The position numbers and the translations under genes were made by a program. Positions 23,422-34,274 of a stretch of DNA of 64,000 nt are shown here, one piece after another (the stretch's first letter is position 1; the number at the start of each line of letters is the position of its first letter). The notes below the pieces were generated by a model. The model did no database searches. It was given only the letters and a program-made list of their open reading frames with translations, and was not told the DNA's origin. Source of the stretch: Dipodascopsis uninucleata var. uninucleata (Eukaryota > Ascomycota > Lipomycetes > Lipomycetales > Lipomycetaceae); assembly GCA_030568195.1 (NCBI GenBank), contig JAJLTO010000003.1, forward strand, positions 828,501 through 892,500, written 5' to 3'.

Positions 23422-24780
23422 AATTCTAATGGCACGCTCAATATCTTTTCTACTACTGCAATCATGAGTTATAGATGTCTAAATTCTCATAATAAATCGC
23501 AAACTGATAGGTCTTCTCTTATACAGTAAATTTCTATAAGTCTTCAATACCTGTAGAAATTTCAAAATATAACCGCGTATAAAAGTACAGTAACGACGGT
23601 CTAACAGCGTATCTGACTCCAGACCGAGTTTGTTTTTGTTAACCGCGTTTGTGAAGATTAAATAAGAGATTTACTATAGTAATCTACTTGCAGATTCTAT
23701 TGGGAATGTAAGGAAGCGAGTGGGAACAAAGACTACCCTAATCCGTTAAATTCAGGGGAGTATTTAACAGCTGGATTACCCTAAAAGAGGTATAACTGCT
23801 CTTTACCCTATTATACATCTACCAGGCAAGTTACCCTGAATTACGAAAGCCACATGAGACTCCATACCCTTATAGCGAAAGACCGACAGTAGCCGAGCAG
23901 ATAATTCCGGCGTGTATCGGGGTGAATCCTATTGCTGTTAGTCATCACAGTGTATATTAGCGTAATAGTGCTCTGATAGGATATAATACTCCCGAGGCAG
24001 TTACAAATAATATGCTCATTGACATGACGATAGTTACGTAATACATATACCCTAATACATATGCAGGGCGCTTTGCTAAGAATCCGCCAGTAGCCGAGCA
24101 TGTAGCGTAAAATGGCCGCGGCGTATCTCTTCATCATTGCAGTTTTATATGTATATATATATAGACGAGATTCCACACCTGCTTTCTCCTATCTTCCTAG
24201 TTGGAAGTACTACGTCCAGTTTTCAAATGTCGTGAATTCAAATCCCATTTTTAGTTGCCGAAATGGATTGCAAGATAGTGTATTTTACATTTAGTTTTCA
24301 ACATTGTCATTTTATCAATGCTCTTTTGTCTGTTAGCAGTTATGCCCTTAACTTTACTATATCTTAACCCTAATTATTTAGTAATAAAACCCTCTTTTTC
24401 TTATTGCATTTATTGCCGATACCGGCAATGTGACTGGTTTTGTTTAGCGATCTCGCATATCAATTTAACTGCAGTTCCATATACTATTTGAGTGTTTTTG
24501 ATACATTGCGGAAAACTAGTTACTATGTTAGATAATTCCGTTATTCGTTAGTGGAACTCGAAAAAAAGTTTTTGCTGACAGACCCCGAAGGCAAATATTT
24601 ACCATAGACTTATTACTCATTGGTACCTTTAAAAAAGAGGAGAAGGACTTATAAAATATACCGTGTGTTCTTGATAATTTTATTTTTCTTTTTCACTGGT
24701 CTCAGCTGGATATCCTTTTTGAATTGCTTGTTAGTAGTACCAAGAGATAGTTTTACATTAAGAAGAGGTGTTAGGTGAAA
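23422..24780. promoter_or_regulatory. Long divergent promoter with ACCCTAA cluster and 17-bp direct repeat
   Basis: About 1.36 kb between divergent starts. It contains four ACCCTAA motifs (23735, 23778, 24049, 24367) and two copies of a 17-bp sequence, CCG(A/C)CAGTAGCCGAGCA, at 23883-23899 and 24084-24100, 201 bp apart in the same orientation. Short frames here show no family character. The layout suggests a regulated promoter for the transporter at 24781 or for both neighbours. Confidence 0.5.
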
Positions 24781-26292
24781 ATGACGTCCTTAGATCTTGA
24801 GAAAGCAAAGGAATATCCTTCTTCATCGAACAGTGCGGAGGTCAATGAAAAGGCAAATACAAATAAACGGCAGGTCGACTTAGATGCCTTAGCAAAAGAG
24901 CTTGGTATAAACCAGAAAAGGTTGATGTTCAAGATTGATGTCCGCCTTGTTCCTATGCTATGCATTCTCTACTTGCTTGCTTTTCTTGACCGCGTGAACA
25001 TTGCCAATGCCGCACTTTTTTCAATGAAAACTGACCTGAAGATTACTGACGGTAATAAGTATAATATTGCCCTTACTATTTTCTTTGTCCCTTATATTCT
25101 TGCAGAGATTCCATCAAATATCATGCTGAAGAAGCTGAAGCCCCATGTTTGGCTTCCAATTTGCATGTTTTTCTTTGGTTTGGTTACTTGCATGCAGGGT
25201 TTGGTTCAGAATTATTCGGGGTTACTAGCTACACGTTTTTTTCTTGGATTGACGGAGGCTGGAATGTTCCCAGGATGTTTCTACTTGATTGCAATGTGGT
25301 ATGTTCGCTCTGAAGCCCAAAAAAGATATTCTTTCTTCTTCGCTTCAACTAGTTTGGCTGGAGGATTTGGTGGTCTTCTTGCTTCTGCCATTGGATTATT
25401 AGATGGACATCGTGGCTATCATGGATGGAGATGGATATTTATTATTGAGGGTGCTGTGACAGCAGCTGTTGGCATTCTTTTTTACTTTTTAATTGCGGAT
25501 TTTCCAGAGGAAGTCAAGTTTTTGACTCCAAATGAAAGACAATTCATCAAGACTAAGTTGGCTATAGATTCTGGTGATTCGCAAGCGCATAGAGAAACTC
25601 ATTTAAAGGATATCTTGAACTGCTTCAAAGACTATAAATTGTATCTAGCAGGTTTTATGTACTTTGGTTTGATCATTCCTGCGTACGGATATGCTTACTT
25701 TGCTCCATCCATCATCAATCAATTTGGCTATGGTCTAATCCAGACTCAACTTCATACTGTTCCACCGTGGGCTGCTGCATATGGTGCTAGCATGATTTCT
25801 GCGTACTTTTCTGATAAGTTTAGACACCGATATTTTTTCACTATCTTCTTATCCTCATGTGCATTGGTTGGTTTGATCATGCTTATTTCGATTCATGATA
25901 ACATCAAGGCTCAGTATGCTGCGTGCCATTTGACTGCTATGGGTCTTTATGCTTCCATGCCGATCGTTGTTTGTTGGGCTACTACCAATTTCAGTGGTCA
26001 TCTTCGTCGCGGAGTTGGATCTGCTTGGCAGGTCGGTTTTGGAAACATTGGTGGTATCATTGCAACATTTTCTTTCTTGTCTAAGGATGCTCCTAAATAT
26101 ATTAAAGGATATTCTCTTGGTATTGCTTTCACCTGTGTTTCTATGTTGGCATGCACAGCTTATCTTTTCGGAGTTTACGTTGAAAATAAGAAGAAGCGAA
26201 CTACGAGTGTCATAGAAGCATGGGATAAACTTAGTGATGATGAGAAGGCTTTCGCTGGCGACAAGAGCCCAGAGTTTTTTTATACTTACTAA
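24781..26292 (+). CDS. ACS-family MFS transporter (Tna1/Dal5 type)
   Basis: Plasma-membrane anion:cation symporter of the family that includes nicotinate (Tna1) and allantoate (Dal5) permeases. The 503-residue protein has a hydrophilic N-terminus of ~55 residues and 12 predicted helices. Family marks include FLDRVNIANA in helix 1, EIPSNIMLKK, RFFLGLTEAGMFPG in helix 4 and WRWIFIIEGA at the end of the first half. No intron, in contrast to most neighbours. The reading frame has an upstream GTG two codons earlier, but the ATG at 24781 is the natural start. The substrate (nicotinate, allantoate or another small carboxylate) cannot be fixed from sequence. The long upstream region with repeated motifs suggests regulated expression. 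Confidence 0.9.
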   Translation: MTSLDLEKAKEYPSSSNSAEVNEKANTNKRQVDLDALAKELGINQKRLMFKIDVRLVPMLCILYLLAFLDRVNIANAALFSMKTDLKITDGNKYNIALTIFFVPYILAEIPSNIMLKKLKPHVWLPICMFFFGLVTCMQGLVQNYSGLLATRFFLGLTEAGMFPGCFYLIAMWYVRSEAQKRYSFFFASTSLAGGFGGLLASAIGLLDGHRGYHGWRWIFIIEGAVTAAVGILFYFLIADFPEEVKFLTPNERQFIKTKLAIDSGDSQAHRETHLKDILNCFKDYKLYLAGFMYFGLIIPAYGYAYFAPSIINQFGYGLIQTQLHTVPPWAAAYGASMISAYFSDKFRHRYFFTIFLSSCALVGLIMLISIHDNIKAQYAACHLTAMGLYASMPIVVCWATTNFSGHLRRGVGSAWQVGFGNIGGIIATFSFLSKDAPKYIKGYSLGIAFTCVSMLACTAYLFGVYVENKKKRTTSVIEAWDKLSDDEKAFAGDKSPEFFYTY

Positions 26293-26481
26293 TTTGGCAT
26301 TGCATTTGTATTTACTTATTTTGTTTTCATTACCGAAAGTTGAGTGTGGGATTTGAGCTAAGTTTGTGTTTCTACGTTATGCTACAAAAGTGTTGTTTGT
26401 TTTCCTTGTTTTTGCATATGACTGTAGAGAGGTTGTCTCTTGCGGGAATGCGTCAGTGTTCAAGATTGGCATAAATAAGTA

Positions 26482-26547
<66 letters not shown>

Positions 26548-27448
26548 TTATATATATTCTGATCGGCGAATAATTTGAATTTTGATATAATCTCTTGGTT
26601 CTGGTATCGAAATTTATTTGTAAAATGCGAGTCAGCACACGCTGGAAAATATATCTATTATGTAGCTATATTATTGTAAATTTAGAATATATCATTCATT
26701 ATGTCATTTCAGTAATGGACCTAGAATGAAATACGAAAAATAGGGTTAAAAATTACCCGGCCAATTGCCCGAGAAATTTTTGTATTTTTCTATTCTACTG
26801 AATGATTTCAATTTTGTAGAAAGTTGATTTCGTTTTCTGAGACTTCTAGTGATTAAATCTATCAGAACTATCGAAATTACCACTAGTATATTTAAACTAA
26901 AATCTTGTGGACAAGAGAGCAAATCTTCTTGGAATTTGAAATATCCTCGCATTTTTGATACCTAATCTTGAAATTCGCGAGAAGACCGAGAAAGTGATAA
27001 TTCAGAATCTTAATAGACAAAGAGACGAGCAGAAAATTTTGTTTAACAATCTTACCTCTTCCAGACGGCTGTCTAGACGTTTAAGTATTGTTATTCGTGT
27101 ATTTTTTGGTCGATTTCTGCGCTGTTAGAATAGAAGTGGGGTTTAAGATCCATTGGAGTTCCAGTTTACCTTCAGTCCAAAGTAGCCTGCCGAATTGATT
27201 TATTTTATTGTGAAGTATCGAAAGGAGGCAAAGAGAGAATATTGTATTTTCGGCGCATTCATCGTTTAGCCTGGAGAAGTGTCATCAACGAATTCTGATT
27301 CTTTTTATTTCTTCCTCTATTAAGCATTTTTGTGGTAAAGTCTGCATCTGTTAAATACAAAGGATCTACGCTCTTTAATTTCTTGCGCCTATTTCATTGC
27401 CAGAAAAGTTCGTTGATTACTGAGTTTTTTCATTATTATTGCCACACT
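26293..27448. other. Intergenic region with trinucleotide repeat
   Basis: About 1.16 kb. The first part holds the transporter 3' end and a long (TAA)n microsatellite; the rest is the promoter side of the GYF gene. No gene is supported. Confidence 0.5.
26483..26545. repeat. (TAA)21 microsatellite
   Basis: Twenty-one uninterrupted TAA units (63 bp), about 190 bp downstream of the transporter stop. The minus-strand frame of this repeat reads as a poly-leucine ORF, which is an artefact. Confidence 0.97.
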
Positions 27449-30400
27449 ATGTCGCATTCACCTTCACTTTCGTTTGGACCTGAATGGTATGTTGATTTGG
27501 ATGATTTAGTTGATTAATTTGGTCAGATGTTGTAAATGAGCATGCTCTGTGATTCTGAAAATGCATGCTTATTGGATTCCTACTCTGCTCAAAAGCTTTC
27601 GTGTGAGAATCAAGCATTAGATATGTCGCTCTGACATCAATATTCAGCAACTAGGTTCTGAATTTCAGAATAAAGGAAATTTCTGTGGCAGTACGCTATT
27701 TATAGTTTTGAGACTCTTTTTACTGACTTGTTCAACATATAGGATGAGACCCAAGGCTACGTCGTCGAGCTCTTCAACTTCTATTCCGACGGTTAGTTCA
27801 GTTGGATCTGCCTTCAATACTTCTTCGATTTCGGCCTCGACGTCAGCGACAGCATCAAACACTACGCCGACAAGGCCTGGGAAGCCGCATAGGTATGCGA
27901 CATGGTCGTCTGTTTCTGGTCACAGATCTGGAAGATATGGTTTTTCTGGGAACAGTGGTTCTGGTTCCTCAGGTTCTTCCTGGAACGATGGTTCGAATAG
28001 TTTGGGGCAAAAGCGGCCAAGTACACATGGTCACGGCCATAATAGTCACAATATAAATAATGCTAATGCTAATGCTAATGGCGCCTATGGCAATCATGGA
28101 AGCACTAGCGCCGCAATAAAAGACAGGGACTTCTCACTTGCTAGTACTGACAACACCAGCAATGGGAATAGTTCAAGCAGTACTGATAAATCGACTAGTG
28201 GAACAAATTTCATAAATATAAAGCTGGAAAGGACTCCAGTTATGGCACGTAATGCTAATGGTAGGAGATATACGCGAGAAGAACTCTTGGATATCTTAGT
28301 CAACATGAAGAGAACTGGACAGCTAGTAAAGGCTCCTCCTATAGATTTCCCTCAAGCTCCTTCGTCTGAATCTGATGCTGCCCACGCCATCAAGAATATT
28401 TGGGTTGATAGAAGGTCAAATATCGCAGGCGTCGGCTCGAAGGAATATGAGAAATTCAGTGCTAGTGAGTTACTCGATCCTGAATTGCTACATGAACGAA
28501 ATGAAAATGTTTCTCACATATCTCATTCTCCATCATCTAATGCAGCAGCTATTACTTTTAAAGATACTCCTGTCGCAGAGTCATTGATGCAACCTGTACG
28601 GACGACCAGTCCATTACTTAACTCAATAGGAGTTGCAGGATCATCGAATGTATTACCTGGCAAGGCACTCCAGTCTAGAGATGATTCTCAACAGCAATCC
28701 TTGTTATCGAGTACGGAGAGCATTATCCCGTCTTTTAATGCGCTAGAACTTGGATCTGACTCATTCGTTACTTCTGCTAGCCATTCTGTTTCAAATTGGT
28801 CGTCTTTTAATCCCACGACAAGTAATGGAATCGAAAACCCTGATATATTTAGCCGTCCAACCCTCTTCGCTCAAGATAAATTCAATATTCTAGGACCTGT
28901 TTCCCCTTCAGCTCATCCAATACCACCAGTATCGCAACCTGGATCTGGGCCCTTACCTCCTGGCCTCATGCCGCCAATGCTAATACCTGCGCCTTTTCTT
29001 CAATGGGTTTATAAAGACAATTCGGGCGTGATTCAAGGCCCATTTTCGGGCTTGATGATGCATGACTGGTATATGAATGGCTGGTTAGACGGTAATCTAG
29101 AAATAATGCGTGCAGAAGAAAATAGTTTTTACCGGCTAGCTGAGTTTTGCGAACGTATTGGCAACTTTGTGGAACCATTTTTAATACCTCTTCCGCCTAT
29201 TGAAGTTCAGAATACGAACACTAGTGTACCAATGGTACCTACTCTCAGTCAGAATCAACTGGTATCAGATAACGAAGTTCAGTCAAGTAACATGAGATCT
29301 ATAGATGGAGCAGTGAGTCTTGTAGAAGCTGGCAACGTTGAGATTAATAATCACAAGTCTGGAGACAACGTGACGGTCGAGACGAGTAACGATACTATGT
29401 TCGAAGCTACGCTACAACCAGCTGAGATTTCAAGAGTGTTTGACGATCTATCAAAGCAGGAGAGCTCTGATGATATTTCTAATTCTGTAACAGAGGATTT
29501 GGAACAAGAATCTGTTAAAGAGTCAAGAAAAGATTCAAGTGCTATTAATAGGAAGTTGTCATCATCTAATGTCGCTCAAACTACTACATCGAAACACAAA
29601 CTTCAGCCTTTACCACCACCTCCTGTTTTAAGTACAAAAATTGGTGGTCAGGATATCTCTTCGTCCACGGAAAAGCAAATCACAACTCATTCTTCCGTAC
29701 CTATAGCACCATGGGCAAAAGCTACTGAGAAGAAAACAAAAACTCTTTCTCTTAAAGAGATCGAAGAACGAGAGAAAGCACGTATTGCAAAATTGAAGCA
29801 GCAACAGGAAGCGCTTACTGCAGCTTTATCGAAGCCAAAAATGGGTGATATTGACTTAACTAATGGAAACAGTATCACCGGCGATCTCTCTGGCTCTCAC
29901 TCTTCTTCTAATGCGATGCCTCCTGGATTGCCACGTATGGCTACTTGGGCGAAGTCTTCCTCTGGATCCGGGGCTGCTGTTCCTAAGAAAACCCTTGCTG
30001 AGATACAGAAAGAAGAAGAGGAGGCTGCTGCAGCTCGAGCCAAGAAGATATCTGGTACAATAATCACCAACGGAGTCATGACGGCTCAAGGGAAAAAATA
30101 TGCTGAGATCATGTCACGCCCATCACAGTCGGCAGTACGTTTGCCTAGTACTCCAGTAATGTCGTCAACGAGTGGTGCTTCCAATAATGGAGGTGCTTGG
30201 ACTACAGTTGGGCCTGGTGGAAAAAAGGCAACGCCGGTTGGCACTCCAACTATAGTACGAAGATCTATGTCGTCTTCCGCCTCGTCCCTTGTATCAACAC
30301 CTGCTCCGAAGGGTGCAATTGTTAAACCGTCTATCTCAGCAGACGAATTTATTAAATGGTGTCGTTTGACGCTTAAAGGTATAAACTCTGGAGTCAACTC

Positions 30401-30785
30401 TGAAGAATTATTAAACATGCTCATGTCTCTTCCCGTTTCCACTCCTGATACGACAGAGATAATTGCAGACACAATTTATACTAATTCGACTACTATGGAT
30501 GGAAGAAGATTTGCAGAAGAGTTTGTACGTCGCAGAAAAGCAGTTGAGCTAGCTGGTGGTGATACTTGGGCTGCTTTAGGCTCTGTTGCATCTACTGGAG
30601 GTCTTTCTTCGAATTTAGTACCAAAATCTACGGGATCGCCTTCCGCCCAAGTATCGGAAGGCTGGAATGAAGTTCTAGTAAAAAGCAATGCACGGACTTT
30701 AAAGCAAGCGTCTGGAACCGGAGGGAATGATGGCTGGAATACTGCTTTTAAAGTGGTTGGGAATAAGAAGCGTGTGAAGAAGTAA
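27449..30785 (+). CDS. GYF-domain protein (Smy2/GIGYF-like)
   Basis: Adaptor that binds proline-rich ligands through its GYF domain; relatives act in translational repression, mRNA decay and COPII traffic. Two exons, 27449-27486 and 27743-30785, give 1026 residues; the 256-nt intron has GTATGT and TACTGAC. Splicing creates the N-terminal motif SLSFGPEWMRPK, the conserved start of fungal GYF proteins that can contact cap-binding factors; the bare ORF misses it. The GYF domain spans about residues 434-490 (WVYKDNSGVIQGPFSGLMMH, then WYMNGWL and the RLAEF end). The rest is Ser/Asn/Thr-rich with Pro patches, a Lys/Glu-rich helical stretch near 690 and a PAM2-free tail ending in basic residues. 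An Asn/Ala run near residue 115 comes from three AATGCT units. Confidence 0.93.
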
Positions 30786-31170
30786 ATTCTGACGCTATGT
30801 TTCCAGTAACTGATATTTGTCTAAATATTAAAAAAAATCATTTTAAGTTAAGTTTTACTGGAACGAATCTATCTGTAAATATCTGTTTCTTATTGTGCTG
30901 TTGAGCTACCGTTACTGTCGTATCACTTACATCAGATCTCTAGTGGGTCGTGTTTAAAGTTTATCTGCATAGCAGCATCATTATGTGCTATGGAAATTTG
31001 GCAATTTCTTACTAGTTTGATACCAATCAGAAGCCATAAAGAAAGAAAAATATATAATTATTATAGTGATACAATAGCCAAAAATTTAAGTCCAAACAAC
31101 GCACGTATAATGCATAATAACGGGTATTTGGTAGCGCTATGTAGATACAACTGAGAACTACGTGACTACG
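30786..31170. other. Convergent gap GYF gene/chitin synthase
   Basis: About 385 bp of AT-rich sequence between two gene ends; nothing visible. Confidence 0.5.
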
Positions 31171-33551
31171 CTATGTCCAAGTTTTAGTCTCAATTCCAGA
31201 AGTCTCATCTGTGCCAAAAAATTCTCTTGTTTGCTCCAAAAATTTTACTCTATTAGCATCCTTAATGGACCTTGTTGATCTTGTTGACATGCCTCTGTTA
31301 AGCGATGTAGCATTGTTAGATACCTTCTTTGTCGCCATACCAGAGAAGCTAACAGACCGTTCTAAGGCTGCTCTTCTTTTCCCGCTGAAAGGAGTAGAAT
31401 AATTGACGTCATTGCCAATCGTGATATTTGTCTTTGACGTATTATATTTGTTGTATATGATGTTACTTTGATGAATTGCAGCTGGAATTTGAAGAGTGCT
31501 ATTCATGTTAAGTCTTCCATCATCATATCGTATGCCAGTTACAGTCAAGCTTGCTATGTCAGTGTCGGTAATTTCCGATAGTTCTTCTTCTTTTTCCTCA
31601 AAAAGGCTTAAACTACTATCAGTAGAAGATAAACCTGGTGACAAATCTGGTATAAATTGGCCAACAACATCATTACTCGGTAGAACGCTCAATCCATCCT
31701 TGATGGAAGCTATGTCTTGAAATCCTGCATCAACATCTAGCCCATCTTCTTCCTCTTCTGATAGCTCAAGAACTCCATCATCACCCGCAGCATCAGCTCG
31801 TGGACCCCCCCAAGTTCTCTGTCCAGATGTAAATATACCATAAACCATATATATCCAGTTCATTATAGGATTGAAAACGAACATCAGCGGGTACAGCCAT
31901 GCTTTATACCTTTTTAGTCGTATGCCGAAAAACACCATTAGCGCCCAATTTAAAAGTAAAGATACCGCTAAAAATCCAAGGGGAATATCGCTGAGAGTGG
32001 AAATTTGACACAAGAAGGAAGTAAGCATGGCAAAGAAGATCAAAGACGATGTTCTAATAGTGTTTTGCATAAATCGCACAAAACACAGCAATGGATACAT
32101 CTTCCAAAGTCGAATATCGGTTAACATACACGCTTCATTAGTAATAAAGCCTATGAACCAACGACGCCGCTGTTTAAGAAGTGATTTCCATGTTAAAACA
32201 GCTTCAGTTTTGCAAAAAGCTCCCGTACAAAGCTGTATTTGATATCGTCTCCTAGCACCAAGCATAAATAAGTGTGTTAACCACCTATCTTCGCCTAAGT
32301 GGCATTTACCAAAATCAAAAAGATCTTCAGCTAGCTCTGCATCGTCAGAGAAGTAAAACTCTGACATTCTTCGGAAAGCGGAAAACCTTAACATCGTAAG
32401 TGCACCAGGAAGACATGTTACAGAGCCACAGACTGATTCCACCGCCCTTTCGAACAGCTGTCCATGCACATATTCGATATCCTGTAGGAGAGTTATAAAT
32501 GACTGCTTACGAGCAGTACATGTAATTACTCCTGTCATAGCAAGCATGTCTTGAGTAGAAGCACCTGAGCGATTAGAGTATTTTAATTGCATGTCATATA
32601 CAAAGTTGCGAATGCAAGATTTATCCAGAAGGATGTCACTGTCTATGAACAGGATAAACATATCATCATGTTTCTTTATATAGGACTTATAAACTTTATC
32701 AATTAACTTGAACGTTTTCTTCTGGCAGTGTCGTTTACCTCCATGGATAAATCTCGAGATTGTGACCCTGCAACCTTTATATATGACATCAAGAGATACT
32801 GGATAGCGCGTCAAAGGGACTGAAACTCCTAAAGATCTCAAAGTACTAATGTATAGATCATCTACATCAGACCCGTCGAACGATAAAAATAAGTGAATAG
32901 AAGACTGAGGATAATCTTGTTCGACAGTAGAATCTATTGCGGTTATCAAAACTTCGGGTATTTCATGATAACAGGGCATTACAATCACTACCTTCGGTGC
33001 TACGGATTCATCTAAGGATCCAATTATTCTTCACGATTTAAAGTTAGTTATGACGTAAAAATTCCGGGGTCATTAAACCTTATTATTAAAAAATGCACCT
33101 CTGACCTTGACTTCTTCCCAATATTATTAAGAACAAGATGGTACACACAAATGAGCCATGGTACCACAAGAAGTAAACTATAAGTGCCAAAGGCAAACCA
33201 CTGGAATACGGAGCTGAATATAGAAGGGATATATCCTCGGAGCTCCTTTGGTAGTGGCGTAGTTACTGCCATTACTGGGAGGAAAGCAAGCCTTGCTTAT
33301 GTGTTAGACTCTTCATTTCCACAACCAAGTGATACGACGGTTAACTTTACGACATACCTCATGAACAAAAAGCCAATTATCATAAGGATCGCCATAATAC
33401 GAATACTCACTCTGCCAGCTTTTTGAAAGACTTTGATCAAGCAGTACGTAAATCCTGCTACCCAGAGCACCCACTCAAGTAAAGCGGCCAGCAGCAGAAT
33501 TCCCACCAATGTACTGTATACTATTTGAAGCGGTGTCCAATTATATGCCAT
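31171..33551 (-). CDS. Chitin synthase, class VI type (ChsD-like)
   Basis: Membrane glycosyltransferase (GT2) that polymerises UDP-GlcNAc into wall chitin. Exons 33551-33358, 33291-33106 and 33028-31171 give 745 residues, the size I expect for class VI enzymes. Early exons encode several membrane helices; the junctions restore MRLAFLPVMAVTTPLPKELR and KKSRIIGSLDESVAPKVV. Catalytic marks are the FIDSD segment, GEDR near residues 372-375 and QRRRW at 413-417, followed by helices and GQRTWGGPRADAA. The last ~190 residues are acidic and Ser-rich, a likely regulatory tail. Both introns end in AAG rather than CAG or TAG. A hydrophobic stretch upstream of the chosen ATG is open to a stop 45 nt away, so a missing first exon cannot be excluded. 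Class VI rather than class IV rests on the CHLGEDRWLTHLFML and NEACMLTDIRLWK context. Confidence 0.87.
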
Positions 33552-33952
33552 TACTGCAGTCGCTATAATATAGGCGATTATGCATAACAATGTTTGAGCT
33601 TATTCAATTTCTAAGAGGTAAAACCGAGAGAATTGACTATATGATTCGATTATGCTGATCAAGGACTCATAACAAGGAGTGATGTATGCTGAATATTCTA
33701 CTGCTGTAAAATAAAACGCAAGGGTGGTGCGCAAAATTTAAAATTCGCAGCTGCACTGAGAATATCAATATCTTTACCAGAATTGACGAGATTATCAAAT
33801 TGAGGTGTCTGCTTGGAAACAAGATATAAGAAACATCAGCAGCAGATGAATAAATGCTCAGTCTATGAAGAAGTCGAATATCCTCACACTCTCTGGCGAT
33901 CTCACATTACCGTGTTCTAACTAGAGATTTGTGATTAAAAGATATTCCGCTG

Positions 33953-33960
33953 TATATATA
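33953..33960 (+). promoter_or_regulatory. TATA box before small interrupted ORF
   Basis: TATATATA 21 bp upstream of the ATG at 33981, well placed for a short 5' leader if this ORF is or was expressed. Confidence 0.4.
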
Positions 33961-33980
33961 GATTCGCTGATTTTTGTACT

Positions 33981-34274
33981 ATGTTGGATGAGACAAGTGC
34001 AGAGTATAGGAGGAGTGCATCATTTAAAAGCTCAGCCGTTAGCTTAAGTGGTCCTCGAACAGATTTTCTTAATTTCCTTATTGAAATATATCGAACCGAC
34101 AAGGATCCCACGACTAAGGAGCAGTAGAACGAAGAAAGTTTGCTAGCTGCAGTTAAAATCAGCGATTTGGGGCTAGAATACCCTCCGAGTTTGTCTCTTG
34201 AGCCTCAAAAGCAGGACAAATATGTAGAAACGGGCGTCCAAAGGAATGATATCCGAGCTCAAGAGACGAGCTAA
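33981..34274 (+). pseudogene. Small protein-like ORF interrupted by one in-frame TAG
   Basis: From the ATG at 33981, 48 codons run to a TAG at 34124-34126, then 48 more codons continue in the same frame to a TAA at 34272. Both halves have a protein-like, hydrophilic composition: the first reads DETSAEYRRSASFKSSAVSL and on to FLNFLIEIYRT, the second starts NEESLLAAVKISDLGLEYPP. I recognise no family. It could be a recently dead gene, a short gene of 48 codons, a readthrough gene or chance. The TAG context (CAG before, AAC after) is not the known yeast readthrough context. No intron with normal signals removes the TAG; the best candidate would be only 29 nt. Confidence 0.35.

Noticed and set aside
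26453-26638. Minus-strand frame with a poly-leucine run
   Set aside because: It is the (TAA)n microsatellite read in one frame.
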